39,091 nucleotides of DNA, taken from Tetmemena sp. SeJ-2015. Taxonomy: Eukaryota > Ciliophora > Spirotrichea > Sporadotrichida > Oxytrichidae. The stretch spans positions 1 to 39,091 of the forward strand of contig JAJKFJ010023889.1 of assembly GCA_027382625.1 (NCBI GenBank), given 5' to 3'. The translations under genes were made by a program, and so were the position numbers. This document shows, piece after piece, positions 1 to 9,139 of the stretch; position 1 is the stretch's first letter, and every line of letters begins with the position of its first letter. Below the pieces are notes generated by a model, which did no database searches, was not told the DNA's origin, and worked only from the letters and a program-made list of their open reading frames with translations.

Positions 1-3000
1 TCTAGCCTTTCCGGACCACATTTTGGAATTCCTTAGCAGCTTTGAAGAACTGCACCTTCTGATCTGTCTACTTGAAAATCTCCTCCACTGAGTCGTCTGA
101 CTAGGACATCACGTCCTTGCTCTTGTCTGAGAGCAAGCCTGTCCTGATCATGGTGTTGCCTCTCCTGGATCTTGATCGCACACTGCCGTCATCGCCTGAG
201 AACAATCTGCTGCCCTGCTTAGAGGGCGGCTGCTTACTAAATCTAGCGCTGTCTTTGATGATCGAGTGCTCCTCTGCCTTCAAGGTCTTAGAATTGTCAA
301 AAGCACTTCTACTAGCCTTGGTCTTGATTTTATCCTTAACCAGGTTGGAGAGAACTTGCCTCCCGACATCATTGACCACATATTACTTCGAGCTGATTCC
401 ATCCTTGTTGGCGCCAGACATGGTCATCAGAGAGTTCAACTTGGAGATGTTTGATAGGTGTTTCTGAGTCGCTTGGACGTTTCTCAATGCTTTGTTACTT
501 GCAGATGCGGAATTTGCTTGAGGAGACTAGCCTGAGTTTTAGTTTGACTTAGGGGATAGTATCTAGATACCGGTGTCTTTAAGGATGGAGTGGGATTGTC
601 TCTGCAAACTAAAAGCAATTCATTACTTACAAAGCAATTGATGAGGTTTGAGGTTTTGAATAATCAGATTTGAGTCTGCTTGTTTCCCGAACTGGTGCGG
701 AACCAAGTGCTCCATTAAATAAAAAGAGAAGATATTAAAATTTTTCACTGATGCTCCTTATCCTCAAAGTTGAAGCATACTGATGAGTTCCGCTTAGCCT
801 CTATAGATGAAAATTAAAGCCAATAAATCCGAAAGTGCTTTACTACTGTTTACCTTTAAGGGCAGTCTCATCGTTGAAATGGCTTATCTTAGTATCGAAG
901 AACACCTCCTTGTTCTATCTCTGTCCTGTGTAAATCTAAGTCAGTTGCCTCTTCCCAGCAATGGAGGAGTTATTACTCGTCTTACCAACGATGTCTTCAT
1001 TGATCCGCATCAGCATATCCTGCTAGGTCTTTTGGTTCAAGAGTGTCCTCTTTATCTAGTCAGATGAAAGCAATAACAAATAAAAATGTAGAATCTCACA
1101 ACTCATTGTAATAACCTGTCCATGCTTGCTATGCTCTTGTTTTCTCCGGACTGGATACTATCCCTTCCTTGCTGAAAATAGCCCATGGACTTCTGATGAG
1201 CTGGATTTTTCGTCTTCTAACTCACCACTCTCTGCTCGTTAAACTCAAATTGTATAATCCTTGATCTAAGAAATCTAATAAAATTTTAGTAAGCTGAATG
1301 ACGTGATTGTTCAAACTTTGCTGGAGCATCTTGTAATTGTGGTACTCTATCTTCTTGATCTCCCCATCCTTCTGCCTGTTCAGCCTCGCATCCAGGATCT
1401 TACTCATCTGACTGACTTTCTACATCAGCAACTTTGGATTGGCCAGGATGTTTATCTCGCTCTCGTTTTACCTCTTATCCTTGTCCACCTTCATCTTGCT
1501 AGCTCGCATTTTCAACTTTGAGTTGGGTGCGTTCTTCTTGAGTGCGGAAGATGGCTCGTTCTACTGTTCGTAGAAGGACTGCGAAAGTAGATTTTGCTTG
1601 CGATTATGATGATGGTTGTTGTTCGTATGTTGCAAGTCTAGGACTGAGTTTTACTTGGAGTGGGGCTGGCTGGAGTATTACTGGTGGAACATATCCGCCC
1701 TTGAGATTATCAGATTCAGATCGCCATGCTCCTTCCTCGGCTTATCGTCATCATAATTTAAAGTGAAGTTTTCATTATACTGAGTAATCAATCTTCATAT
1801 TCATGAACCTCATTTTGTTAAGGATAGGAAGGATCAAATCCTTGGATTCCTTTGGTGCTACTATCATGTTATCAGATAGTAAATGTGAAATGGGAAAACT
1901 AAAACGCCTTAAATATTTTGAATAATTGGTTTATATGCTTGTCTCTGGTTTTATTTAATCTGCTTTAAGAGAGGGTGGATTTCTTCAGGCCCTCCACCTG
2001 CTCATCAATTTTTGAGAGAGCCATATTTAGAGGCAGTTTCTCAGTCTAGAGGACGCTTTGCGGCTACATTTTGCTGCTGCTGCTGCTCACTTCAAACTAT
2101 GGATATTTTTACTTCGAGGGAGGGACAGTCAGATTCTGAGAGCCAATTTTCTATTCCGAATAAGTGAAAAGAATTGAATATATTCCAGTTGCTCATTCTA
2201 GTAGGACTTCATCTGTCTCATTAGTATTAAATGATTCACTTCATTTAAGTTATTCTATATCAATTCAATTGTAGGGCTTTGATTGAGCTAGGGTGCTTTA
2301 ATCTCCTCCTCCTCTGAGTCTAATTGCCTGTCGAACTATTCACTATTCTCTGCTGACAACTAATCTCTCCTCTACTTTGAAACAAATTTACTACAATTAC
2401 TATATGATTAACTTGGAAGTGAATCGAGCCTTATTCTTTTGAAAGGTAGAGATGTTCTTATTGCTGATTTATATCTCTTTCTCTATCGCAGATTCCTCAG
2501 ACGAGGAGTCAGTATTCATCTTCTTGAGTCCTTCTTTGTTATTGGAGCCACAGTCATCCAACTACCCACCTAAGTCTATCTGTAGGAGCTCCTTGACTCG
2601 CTTCTTCTTGTAAATGAATTGCCCCTTCAGCACTTCGTCCATCTTGCTCCTAGAATCCAGACTCACTCTACTAGACTCAGCTGGGCTAAAAATTGAGAAA
2701 ATCAAGAATTTTTTTTCGAATTTGGGCTGACTATAAGACTCTTGTTTTTGTATCTGCTGCCAAGGCTTTTGAAGAGGTTGGTTTTACTCCTGAGCACGCG
2801 GTAGCTGACGTTGCAGTAGTTGGTCTACTACTGAGGCTGTTCATCAAATTCCCTCTCTAGGTTGTTCTTCGAGGACAGACTCTATTGCGGGGGGAACTAG
2901 ACCCTCCTCTCAGTCTCAGGCACACCTATCTTGTTCAGCTGTTGCTTGATAGGGGAGTTCTATTGAGATAGGTACTTGCTGTTCTAGTGCAGGAAGGGGG

Positions 3001-3653
3001 AGGAGGATACTTGATGAGGTTGGTAGATTACTTGGTCATAGTCCTCTACGTATTTCTTTGTTAAATGGAATGGAGGGATTATCTATTTCTCCTTCTGCCC
3101 TTCTGCAGCAGCTATGAATGTCTTGCTGTGGTTATCACTAAAGAAGGGATAAAATGTATAGTCATCATTATCATAATTTCATAGTTCGTAAACATTTTTC
3201 TTTTAAAATACTAGCACCGTAGGTAAGCAGATCAACGTTTTCATTAGGAGGTGGTTTAGCAAAGCTTGGCTCAATCACTAGATGATAGGATGCGTTCGAG
3301 GACGCCCTCTGCTATCACCCTTAGTGCTGCTTATATAAAATAGCATCACAACAAATCACAAATTATAGCTTTTCTTTATTAGCATTTCCAAAATTCAGCT
3401 TCTTCTCTTTACTGGAGATCCTAAATTAAATGATAAAACATTCTTTGACACTGCGATTCTTAAATTGCGGAGCCTGGATCTTTCTCTCAAATTTTTAAAA
3501 GTAGGAGTTCTCCCCCTCCACTACACTTTTATTAGAGGCGGCCTAATCTCTATTGACTCTGGGCGTCACGTTCTTAAAGCGAGGTGAGATCTTCCTCTCG
3601 AACTTTTGCAGGTATTCCTGGTAGCCTTTTTGGAAATCACTATACTTTTTCAT
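1..3653 (-). CDS. Low-complexity coiled-coil protein, C-terminus off the left edge
   Basis: I do not recognise this protein. The ATG is at 3653 (starts MKKYSDFQKGYQEYLQKFER). The first 65 residues hold two copies of a motif of the form QKFERKI-x2/3-P-x-FKN. After that it is Ser/Gln/Asn-rich with charged helical stretches, including an acidic patch near 2300 and a likely coiled coil near 1250-1450. Many TAA/TAG codons lie in frame and must be glutamine. The gene only reads as one protein if at least six IESs (listed separately) are removed, plus tiny GT-AG introns such as 1741-1780 (40 nt) and about 2337-2361 (25 nt). Without removal it looks like three tandem genes with apparent ends near 1905 and 745; pointer repeats join these pieces in frame. 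The frame between about 480 and 650 stays ambiguous because all three frames look protein-like. It continues past base 1. Function is unknown; a structural or regulatory role is only a guess. Confidence 0.6.
621..639. mobile_element. Possible 19-nt IES with 9-nt pointer
   Basis: The 9-mer AAAGCAATT occurs at 612-620 and 631-639, separated by 10 nt. The segment contains a TGA in the gene's frame on the minus strand. Excision removes it, but the downstream frame after excision is not clearly the one used further on, so this call is tentative. A GT-AG intron of 18 nt in the same place is an alternative. Confidence 0.35.
714..757. mobile_element. IES (44 nt), pointer TGCTCC
   Basis: Pointer copies lie at 708-713 and 752-757. 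On the minus strand the frame ends at a TGA inside this segment; removing 44 nt joins DKE to HLVPHQF and keeps the frame open. Without removal this would be read as a gene end followed 30 nt later by a new start. Confidence 0.6.
1741..1780 (-). other. GT-AG intron, 40 nt
   Basis: The minus strand reads GTATAA...GATAAG between codons TCA and CCG, phase 0 on both sides, and removes a TGA. It is typical of the tiny introns in this window. Confidence 0.6.
1849..1981. mobile_element. IES (133 nt), pointer TGGATT
   Basis: Pointer copies lie at 1843-1848 and 1976-1981. On the minus strand, excision joins ...EQVEGLKKS to KDLILPILNKM in one frame. Left in place, the frame runs into TGA at the left side. 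The segment is AT-rich and contains an in-frame ATG that could be mistaken for a gene start. Confidence 0.75.
2158..2186. mobile_element. IES (29 nt), pointer TATTCC
   Basis: Pointer copies lie at 2152-2157 and 2181-2186. There are no GT-AG ends. Removal of 29 nt shifts the minus-strand frame so that NEQLE joins QKIGSQNLTVPP, replacing a frame that soon hits TGA. Confidence 0.75.
2688..2728. mobile_element. IES (41 nt), pointer TGGGCT
   Basis: Pointer copies lie at 2682-2687 and 2723-2728. Removal joins NKSLIVSP to AESSRVSLDSR in frame on the minus strand. The inside is A/T-rich with a run of eight T on the + strand. Confidence 0.8.
3141..3280. mobile_element. IES (140 nt), pointer ATCACTA
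   Basis: Seven-base pointer at 3134-3140 and 3274-3280. Excision joins ERILSSSD to NHSKTFIAAAEG on the minus strand; without it the upstream frame meets TGA just past the pointer. Confidence 0.75.
3319..3359. mobile_element. IES (41 nt), pointer ATCAC
   Basis: ATCAC occurs at 3314-3318, 3345-3349 and 3355-3359. Using the outer copies joins NKEKLQFVI to AEGVLERILSSS in frame on the minus strand. The third, internal copy is a possible alternative junction. Confidence 0.7.
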
Positions 3654-3989
3654 AATAATTCATTACAAAAAACTTATAAAATATTAGAGAAAGAAACTAC
3701 TACCGCTGCTACTTGTAAGCAATTATAATCTGATTATTCTATAATCAAGCTTTCATTAAAGAAATTAAATCATGATTGAAATCAAGAATTTGAAATAAGA
3801 ATTAAAATGAGAATTTAAAATGAGATATTTAAAATGATATATTTAAAATGAGATATTTTAAATGAGAATTAGGAAAATGTCATTCTGTAAATGTTAAAGA
3901 TAGACGTTTGAAAGTTAAATAGAAGTAGAAAGTGGAAATTAGTTTTCCAGACAGAGATATATTAAATTATTAATCTGCTTATCAAGGAA
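3654..3989. other. Divergent intergenic region with degenerate AT repeat
   Basis: This 336-bp spacer lies between two divergent gene starts. At about 3790-3880 it holds several imperfect copies of a TTTAAAATGAGATA-like unit. No gene is visible. Confidence 0.6.
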
Positions 3990-6900
3990 ATGTCAAGTCC
4001 TCAAAAGTCCAACAGTCGAGTAAGAGACATTTATTAGATTTTATTCTGTTCTTATAGTCACCCAGGCAGCAAGTATACGGCACCTCAGGGAGGAATGAAA
4101 TAAATATCTTTTAATTTTAATGCTACAAAGTTGTCTCAGCTATAGGATCAAGCAGCACAGCTTATTTAAAATTACCTATTGTACTTGAAATCATTTTAGC
4201 TAAGAACCGGTGAAGAGGAGCCTTTGAATGGGAGTCTGATAAACAGAACTCACTAACAGCCCTTGAACCAGAGCTCGCAAAATCGGACCTCTTAAAATTG
4301 GGCCAAGTTCAGTTTGAACGGACTTCAAGCGCAGACTCTCTATAATTAAACTACAAGCACGCCCAAGCCAGAATCCTCGCAGCAGACCTACTTCAACTCT
4401 TAGGGCTTCCAACATATGACGCCCTCCAAGCTTTGCTATGCAAACATGTGGATGAAGGGCAAGAGCATTTTCGAGAATCAGCAGCAATAACACCAACAAC
4501 AGCAACTACAGTAGCAGAATACTCAGCAGTCATTTGCCAACAACAATAATCTCAGAGAGAGCTACAACTTCTCAAAGCAGTCAACCAGAGATGCATACTT
4601 GAATTGATAAGCGCTGTCTTTTTTAAGATCACGAGGGTAGGAAGATAGAAAGCCCTCAGATGTAGGACAAGATAAAACCTGCTTACTAAAACCGCTAGTC
4701 CAATAACTTGCAAGGCTCAGTGCTCAACAACAGCGTGATCAGTTAGAAGCTAGCTTCGCAGGTGCCCTCATATCTTAATGCAGGTTCAGTCTCCAAGGAA
4801 GTGAAGTTAGCCAGCATCAACATGATGAAGCAACTGAATAGTGAGAGCACCTCACCTGCGCTATCAAGCAAGAATAAGAGAACCATGCTGGAGTTCCACA
4901 AAAAGATGATGAACTAGATAGTCACAAAGAGCAATAAGAGACTCAGCTATAGTCAGGTGGATGACATCAACAGGAACATGATGAGGTATAATCTGGTGGA
5001 GAATGATCGAGCCTCCAGAGGCGCACTTGATTCAAGGAAGAAAACTTCTAACAACAACATCACAAGCATGTTTGGCTCTTAACATCAAGAAGATGAGATC
5101 AATTATTGAGTTGCTTTTTTTATTGAGGCACTAGAGAAATGGAAGAACTTCAAGAACAAGAGCCTGCTAGAAATCCTGAATGGGACTAAGAAGAGAGGCC
5201 ACAACAGATTGCAAACGATGCAGGGAGGAGGTGCTCAAAACCCCTTCTTGCAGGAATAGCTAAGCCTGAACCTGGGTTCTCCTATCCCTTCGCATCTACA
5301 GTCAAAGTCTAAGCAAAGTTACAGTAAGCAATATGACTACAATCCAGATTCTTAGAACCACTCGCCTCCTTAAAGCTCCAGTTATAATCAGTTCAGCTTC
5401 CTCAACTCCAATGGTGTGAATAATCCAAGCCTCAATCTCCCGATCTTTCGAAATATAGCTCAGTCGCATAATGTTTCTCCTAGGTTGCTCTCTGGGAGTC
5501 TCTCCAAATAAGACGAAAGCCTTCAAGGAGAGAGTAAAAGCAACATCGGTCTCTAATAGTTAGAGAGAGACTTTGTGATAATGAGAAAGAGCCTGGAGAA
5601 GTTGCAAAAATCACACTTAACTTCAGCTGGGCAGAGGAGAATAAGTGAGCTTGAAGAGGAGATGAAAAAGAAGTACGAGATGGCTTATTTCAGCGAGATG
5701 GGGGAGGAGTATGCAAGCTAGGAGAGGCAGCTCAATTAGATGCTTCAGCTAGCCAAGCAAAAGACAGAACAGATGCGTAAGAAGAAACTCTAATCTTCTT
5801 TGAAGATTAAGGGTCCTGGCATGCAGCAAACGCTGGAGAGATCTGTCAAGAGTCAAAATGAGAAGCACGAACTGACGACCAGAAAGTCTTTGAAGATGGG
5901 CTAGAATCAAATGAAAGACTACCTGGAGAAGAATATGAAGCCCATAGTCACCTCACCAAGGGTTAAGCAAGTTAATGCTTTTGACTCCTCGACTTTGAAC
6001 CAGAAAGAAGTCAAGATTAATTTCTTGAAGGAGTATAAGAGCCACCTGCACATAGTGAGCAAGCTCTAGAGCTTCTCATCTTTGAAGCTCTATCTGGATC
6101 ATACTTTCTACCAGGTCTTTCTCCCATAAGACCTGAAGAATTTGAACAACGAGAGAAGCGTCCACGATTTCGGAGATCTCGAGTCACTCCTTACTAACAA
6201 GTACTCCAAGTCTATAATCTGTCCCGAGTTTCACTCTTATCTTGAGCAATATCAGGAGAGTTCCATACCAACTGAGGATCTTCAGTACAAGTCTAACGGT
6301 TAATTTGTCTCACTCCTATTCCAGACTAAGAACTTCATAAACGAGATGATCTCTCGCAAGGAAACTTAAAACTAAAAGCAAGAGGACATGGATGTGTAGA
6401 TTGAGAGACTGAGAAGTTTCTTCCTCGAGGTTTTCCAAATGTTTCGCAGCCTCATGAACGTAGTCAAAGAGAACAAGGGTGGGCAGGCTTCTACCTTTAT
6501 GGATCAATAATAGATGGAGAGGAGCAGTCATACTGGAGCCTAGTCTTATAGCATTAGAGATTTGCAGGAACCGACTGCAAGTGTGAGGATGAGTGATAGG
6601 AGGAGTGATGCTGGGCTGAAATCTTTCAGATCACAGAGCAAGCCTCAGGAGGATATCATACCCGCTATGATTCTAGACAATCTTTTCAAGATCTTCATGC
6701 TCAAGATAGATGAATATAGAAGTTTTAAAAGTCTAGTATTTTTTCTCTGATGACATAACTCAGAGCAATAAGAGAGTGATTGACTAGGCTGTTGAGATTC
6801 AGAATTTCCAAGCCAAGTAAACATGTATAATAAGTGCAGCTGACTTTCGTTTTATGTCCTTTAGAGTTTAGTTGAAGTAGGAGGCTGAAAATGAGATGGA

Positions 6901-7427
6901 GACTATGTAACGGCAGATAGATTTCCTGAAAAAGCAGCACGCAGAGAAGCTGAGCTTCATGAAGGAGAAGTTGGAATTGGCTTTTCACGACACGCAGCGC
7001 TATAAGGAGATGTATCATGATGTGGAGGCGGAGCTTAGCAAGTAGAATAATATTTTATTATCTTTAACAACTTAACAGTTTTTGAAAGTTGAACAGCTAT
7101 GACTAGAGAGATGCGAGGATGGAGGACTTGAAGGACAGCTATAAAATGATTAACCAGCTCATAATGGAGACAGAGGACGAAAAGATTAAACAGATAGCGG
7201 CGCTAGACCAGTATACCAAAATGATCTAAATAGCCACTGGGGACTTGCATCTGCGCAAAATCGGTAGCAATTCAAGCAGCAGAGGCTCCTAATTCAATTA
7301 AGAGTCGCCTCTGCCGCAGAATGTAAAGCAAATTATTATTGATATGTTGAGAATAATTATTTCAGTTCAAATGGGTTTATCTAATAAATAAAGGACTAAT
7401 AATCTAAAGGGAAACTAGAATCATTGA
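3990..7427 (+). CDS. Large Q-rich coiled-coil protein
   Basis: I do not recognise this protein. The start is ATG 3990 (MSSPQKSNS...), reached only after removing the IES at 4018-4059; the first canonical-looking donor there gives the wrong frame. Residues up to about 230 are Gln/Asn/Ser-rich with a poly-Q stretch near 4470. From about 4640 to 6735 one long frame without TGA carries dozens of TAA/TAG glutamine codons. Charged helical and coiled-coil segments lie around 5560-5800, 5990-6300 and 6870-7200. Introns of GT-AG type are at 6736-6763 (28 nt) and about 6818-6864. Stop is TGA 7425-7427; the last 35 codons are AT-rich, so the true end may be slightly earlier. It converges with the LRAT-like gene 138 bp downstream. 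A cytoskeletal or basal-body type protein is possible but not shown. Confidence 0.7.
4018..4059. mobile_element. IES (42 nt), pointer AGTC
   Basis: Pointer copies lie at 4014-4017 and 4056-4059. The segment has a GTAAGAG...TATAG look-alike intron inside, but splicing that gives a frame ending in TGA. Pointer excision instead gives KSNSHPGSKYTAPQGG and a frame that stays open. Confidence 0.7.
4163..4201. mobile_element. IES (39 nt), pointer AGCT
   Basis: Pointer copies lie at 4159-4162 and 4198-4201. Removal joins LQDQAAQL to RTGEEEPLNGS. The length is a multiple of three and the inside is AT-rich, so a coding reading cannot be fully excluded. Confidence 0.5.
4593..4629. mobile_element. IES (37 nt), pointer AGAT
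   Basis: Pointer copies lie at 4589-4592 and 4626-4629. Removal deletes an in-frame TGA and joins KQSTRD to HEGRKIESPQ. Confidence 0.75.
5098..5127. mobile_element. IES (30 nt), pointer TGAG
   Basis: Pointer copies lie at 5094-5097 and 5124-5127, with another TGAG at 5107-5110 inside. Excision removes an in-frame TGA and joins HQEDE to ALEKWKNFKNK. Confidence 0.75.
6736..6763 (+). other. GT-AG intron, 28 nt
   Basis: GTATTTTTTCTC...ACTCAG sits between codons CTA and AGC, phase 0, and contains a TGA. Removal joins SFKSL to SNKRVIDQAV. Confidence 0.6.
7047..7107. mobile_element. IES (61 nt), pointer TAGA
   Basis: Pointer copies lie at 7043-7046 and 7104-7107. Excision gives AELSKQRDARMEDLK, a good heptad continuation. 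A GT-AG intron from 7042 to the AG before CTATGAC is also in phase, so the mechanism is uncertain here. Confidence 0.5.
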
Positions 7428-7565
7428 TTTCAATTAAGGAGAATTAATTCAAGTACTTGAAAACTTAAGCAGAGGACGATAAATTAATTCTTATGAGGAA
7501 AAATAAAACTTCAAATTCAATCAATCCTACTGATTGTATTCTACTTAAATATGTAAGTGTATTAT

Positions 7566-8822
7566 TCACATTTTAAGCTTAAATTCTTTGATGTTAGCGA
7601 CCCATCTCTTCATGATCTAATATGAGAAGAGAGTCAAGCCAGTGGCGATTATATAGTTGGAAACCTTCTGAGGGCAGGCATACCTATAGACTGCCCTCCT
7701 TAGTTTCTATTCATAGTTTTATTGCCTGTTGTGGTACTTTATGAAATTCCAGGCGCTCTGAGCCAAATCGTACCTCCTTCGATTCCTCCGCATCTAGCCG
7801 TCGAAATGTTCTAGAACAATTCTCTTCCCATCAGCAAATGGAGATACCTCAGGTGGCTGCTGCTACAGATGTGGTTTCAAACTCTGACTATGTTTCAGGT
7901 AGAAGTTATTCTTGTAGGTCTAGATGAAATGTTTACGCTAAAAGAGAAGAGAAAACGAAAGTAGAAGTTTAAATTCAATTTAGCTGCAGTGAGATGGGAA
8001 GCAGCTCCACGAAGTCTCTCCTGTCTGGCAATAAGGAAATGGAGACATCAGTGTCTAGATCTCTCCAGACTCTTTTGACAGTGTGGATGCAGTTGGTGGA
8101 GAATATTTTGTAGTTAAGCTTGGGCTTGATGAGTTCACCTAGCGTGACTCCTTATTCCAAGTTAACTCGATTGCTGCTCTGTTGTTCAAAAGCTGCTGGA
8201 GTGGCAGGGTCTTTGCCGATTGCTTGCCAGTCTATGAAGAGCTCCCATTTTGGGCAAAGCTGCTCGACTCTTATCACTATTTCGTGGCTGTACCCTTCTC
8301 CCTATAGAGAAAATATCATAGAGAATCGTGAATAATTATTCCCAAATACTTTATCTCTAAATTAGAATTTAATTCTTTAAAGTCTATTAGTTGCTAATGT
8401 TATTGGGGCTATTATGAATGACGTATTGTTCTCCATTTTCAAGCTCAACTAAAACCCCGAAGTGATTCATAAATCTGAACACTCAAGGAGCCAAGTAGTA
8501 AATGAGAACTCTTGCTCCTAAAAATATACACTTACATTCATTTAAACTTATAGACTGCTCTTTAGACTTTCAGATTTCTGATTCTTTCAAAATCCTCTTT
8601 GGAAATTTCATAGTGCTCTGCAGTGTGGCCTTGCTTCAAATCGTCGATTTATTGGCAAATAGCAGCATCGGCTAAAGTGAGCGTATGATTTTGGTCCTCT
8701 GCCTGCTGTGATGTGTAAGACCTACTCATTATTTGAACCAAAGTGGCCTTTGACACTCTCATATTGTTATGGCCAATGACTTTTTCGAATTCTTAAGTTG
8801 ATTGGTTGGGGTATTGTAGCAT
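7566..8822 (-). CDS. LRAT/PLAAT-like NlpC-P60-fold acyltransferase or hydrolase
   Basis: The protein carries an N-terminal His block, NHFGVLVELENGEQYVIHN, and farther on STNCIHTVKRVW. This fits the His...His...Asn-Cys-x-His layout of LRAT and PLAAT (H-REV107) thiol enzymes, which act on phospholipid or retinyl acyl groups. A hydrophobic segment near the C-terminus (around YIIATGLTLFSYQ) matches the C-terminal membrane anchor of PLAAT proteins. This is inferred from motif order; overall identity is low. Start ATG 8820-8822 is the first ATG, but the same frame stays open upstream to about 9050. Stop TGA is at 7566-7568. Two IESs (8290-8410, 8474-8546) interrupt the catalytic region. Between RRDF and the next exon (about 7880-7970) either a GT-AG intron or an ACTTC-pointer IES fits; without removal the frame ends at TGA 7975. 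A divergent gene starts 318 bp upstream. Confidence 0.5.
8290..8410. mobile_element. IES (121 nt), pointer GGCT
   Basis: Pointer copies lie at 8286-8289 and 8407-8410. On the minus strand excision joins EQYVIHNS to HEIVIRVEQLCPKW. The GT-AG options nearby do not keep the frame. Confidence 0.65.
8474..8546. mobile_element. IES (73 nt), pointer TAAA
   Basis: Pointer copies lie at 8470-8473 and 8543-8546. Removal joins KVQRAVYKF to MNHFGVLVEL and drops a TGA. A GT-AG intron giving exactly the same product also exists (GTTTAAATG...GTTCAG), so IES versus intron is unresolved. Confidence 0.5.
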
Positions 8823-9139
8823 GGTTGTATAATGACTTTAAAGTGTGTGGATGTAGTGAGACAAAGAAAAAACCAACTCGATCCCAGATAAGGAAAGTTT
8901 GACTTGATTAGAGAGAGTGAGTGATCTGAATAGTGGGTTTAAGTCAGACGCCGAGTGGGCTATTATAATATTATAAGACTTTTTAATACAGTCAATGATT
9001 AACTTAAAATCCCCTCTCACTCTTTCTAACACTTTATATCTTATAAGAGTTTTATGAGAAATGAAATGCGAAAGTATTTATAAGAATAAGAAAAAGTTAT
9101 TCATCAACATCAATAAAATCAATTTGTCAAAATTAAATA
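8823..9139. promoter_or_regulatory. Divergent intergenic region
   Basis: About 317 bp separate two divergent starts. The right part (9040-9139) is very AT-rich and is the likely shared promoter zone. On the minus strand the LRAT-like frame stays open up to about 9050 but lacks an ATG, so part may be untranslated leader or an extra exon. Confidence 0.4.

Noticed and set aside
7975..8340. A plus-strand gene at 8120-8335
   Set aside because: The opposite strand carries the LRAT-like protein with its conserved NCxH motif, and the plus frame has no recognisable features.
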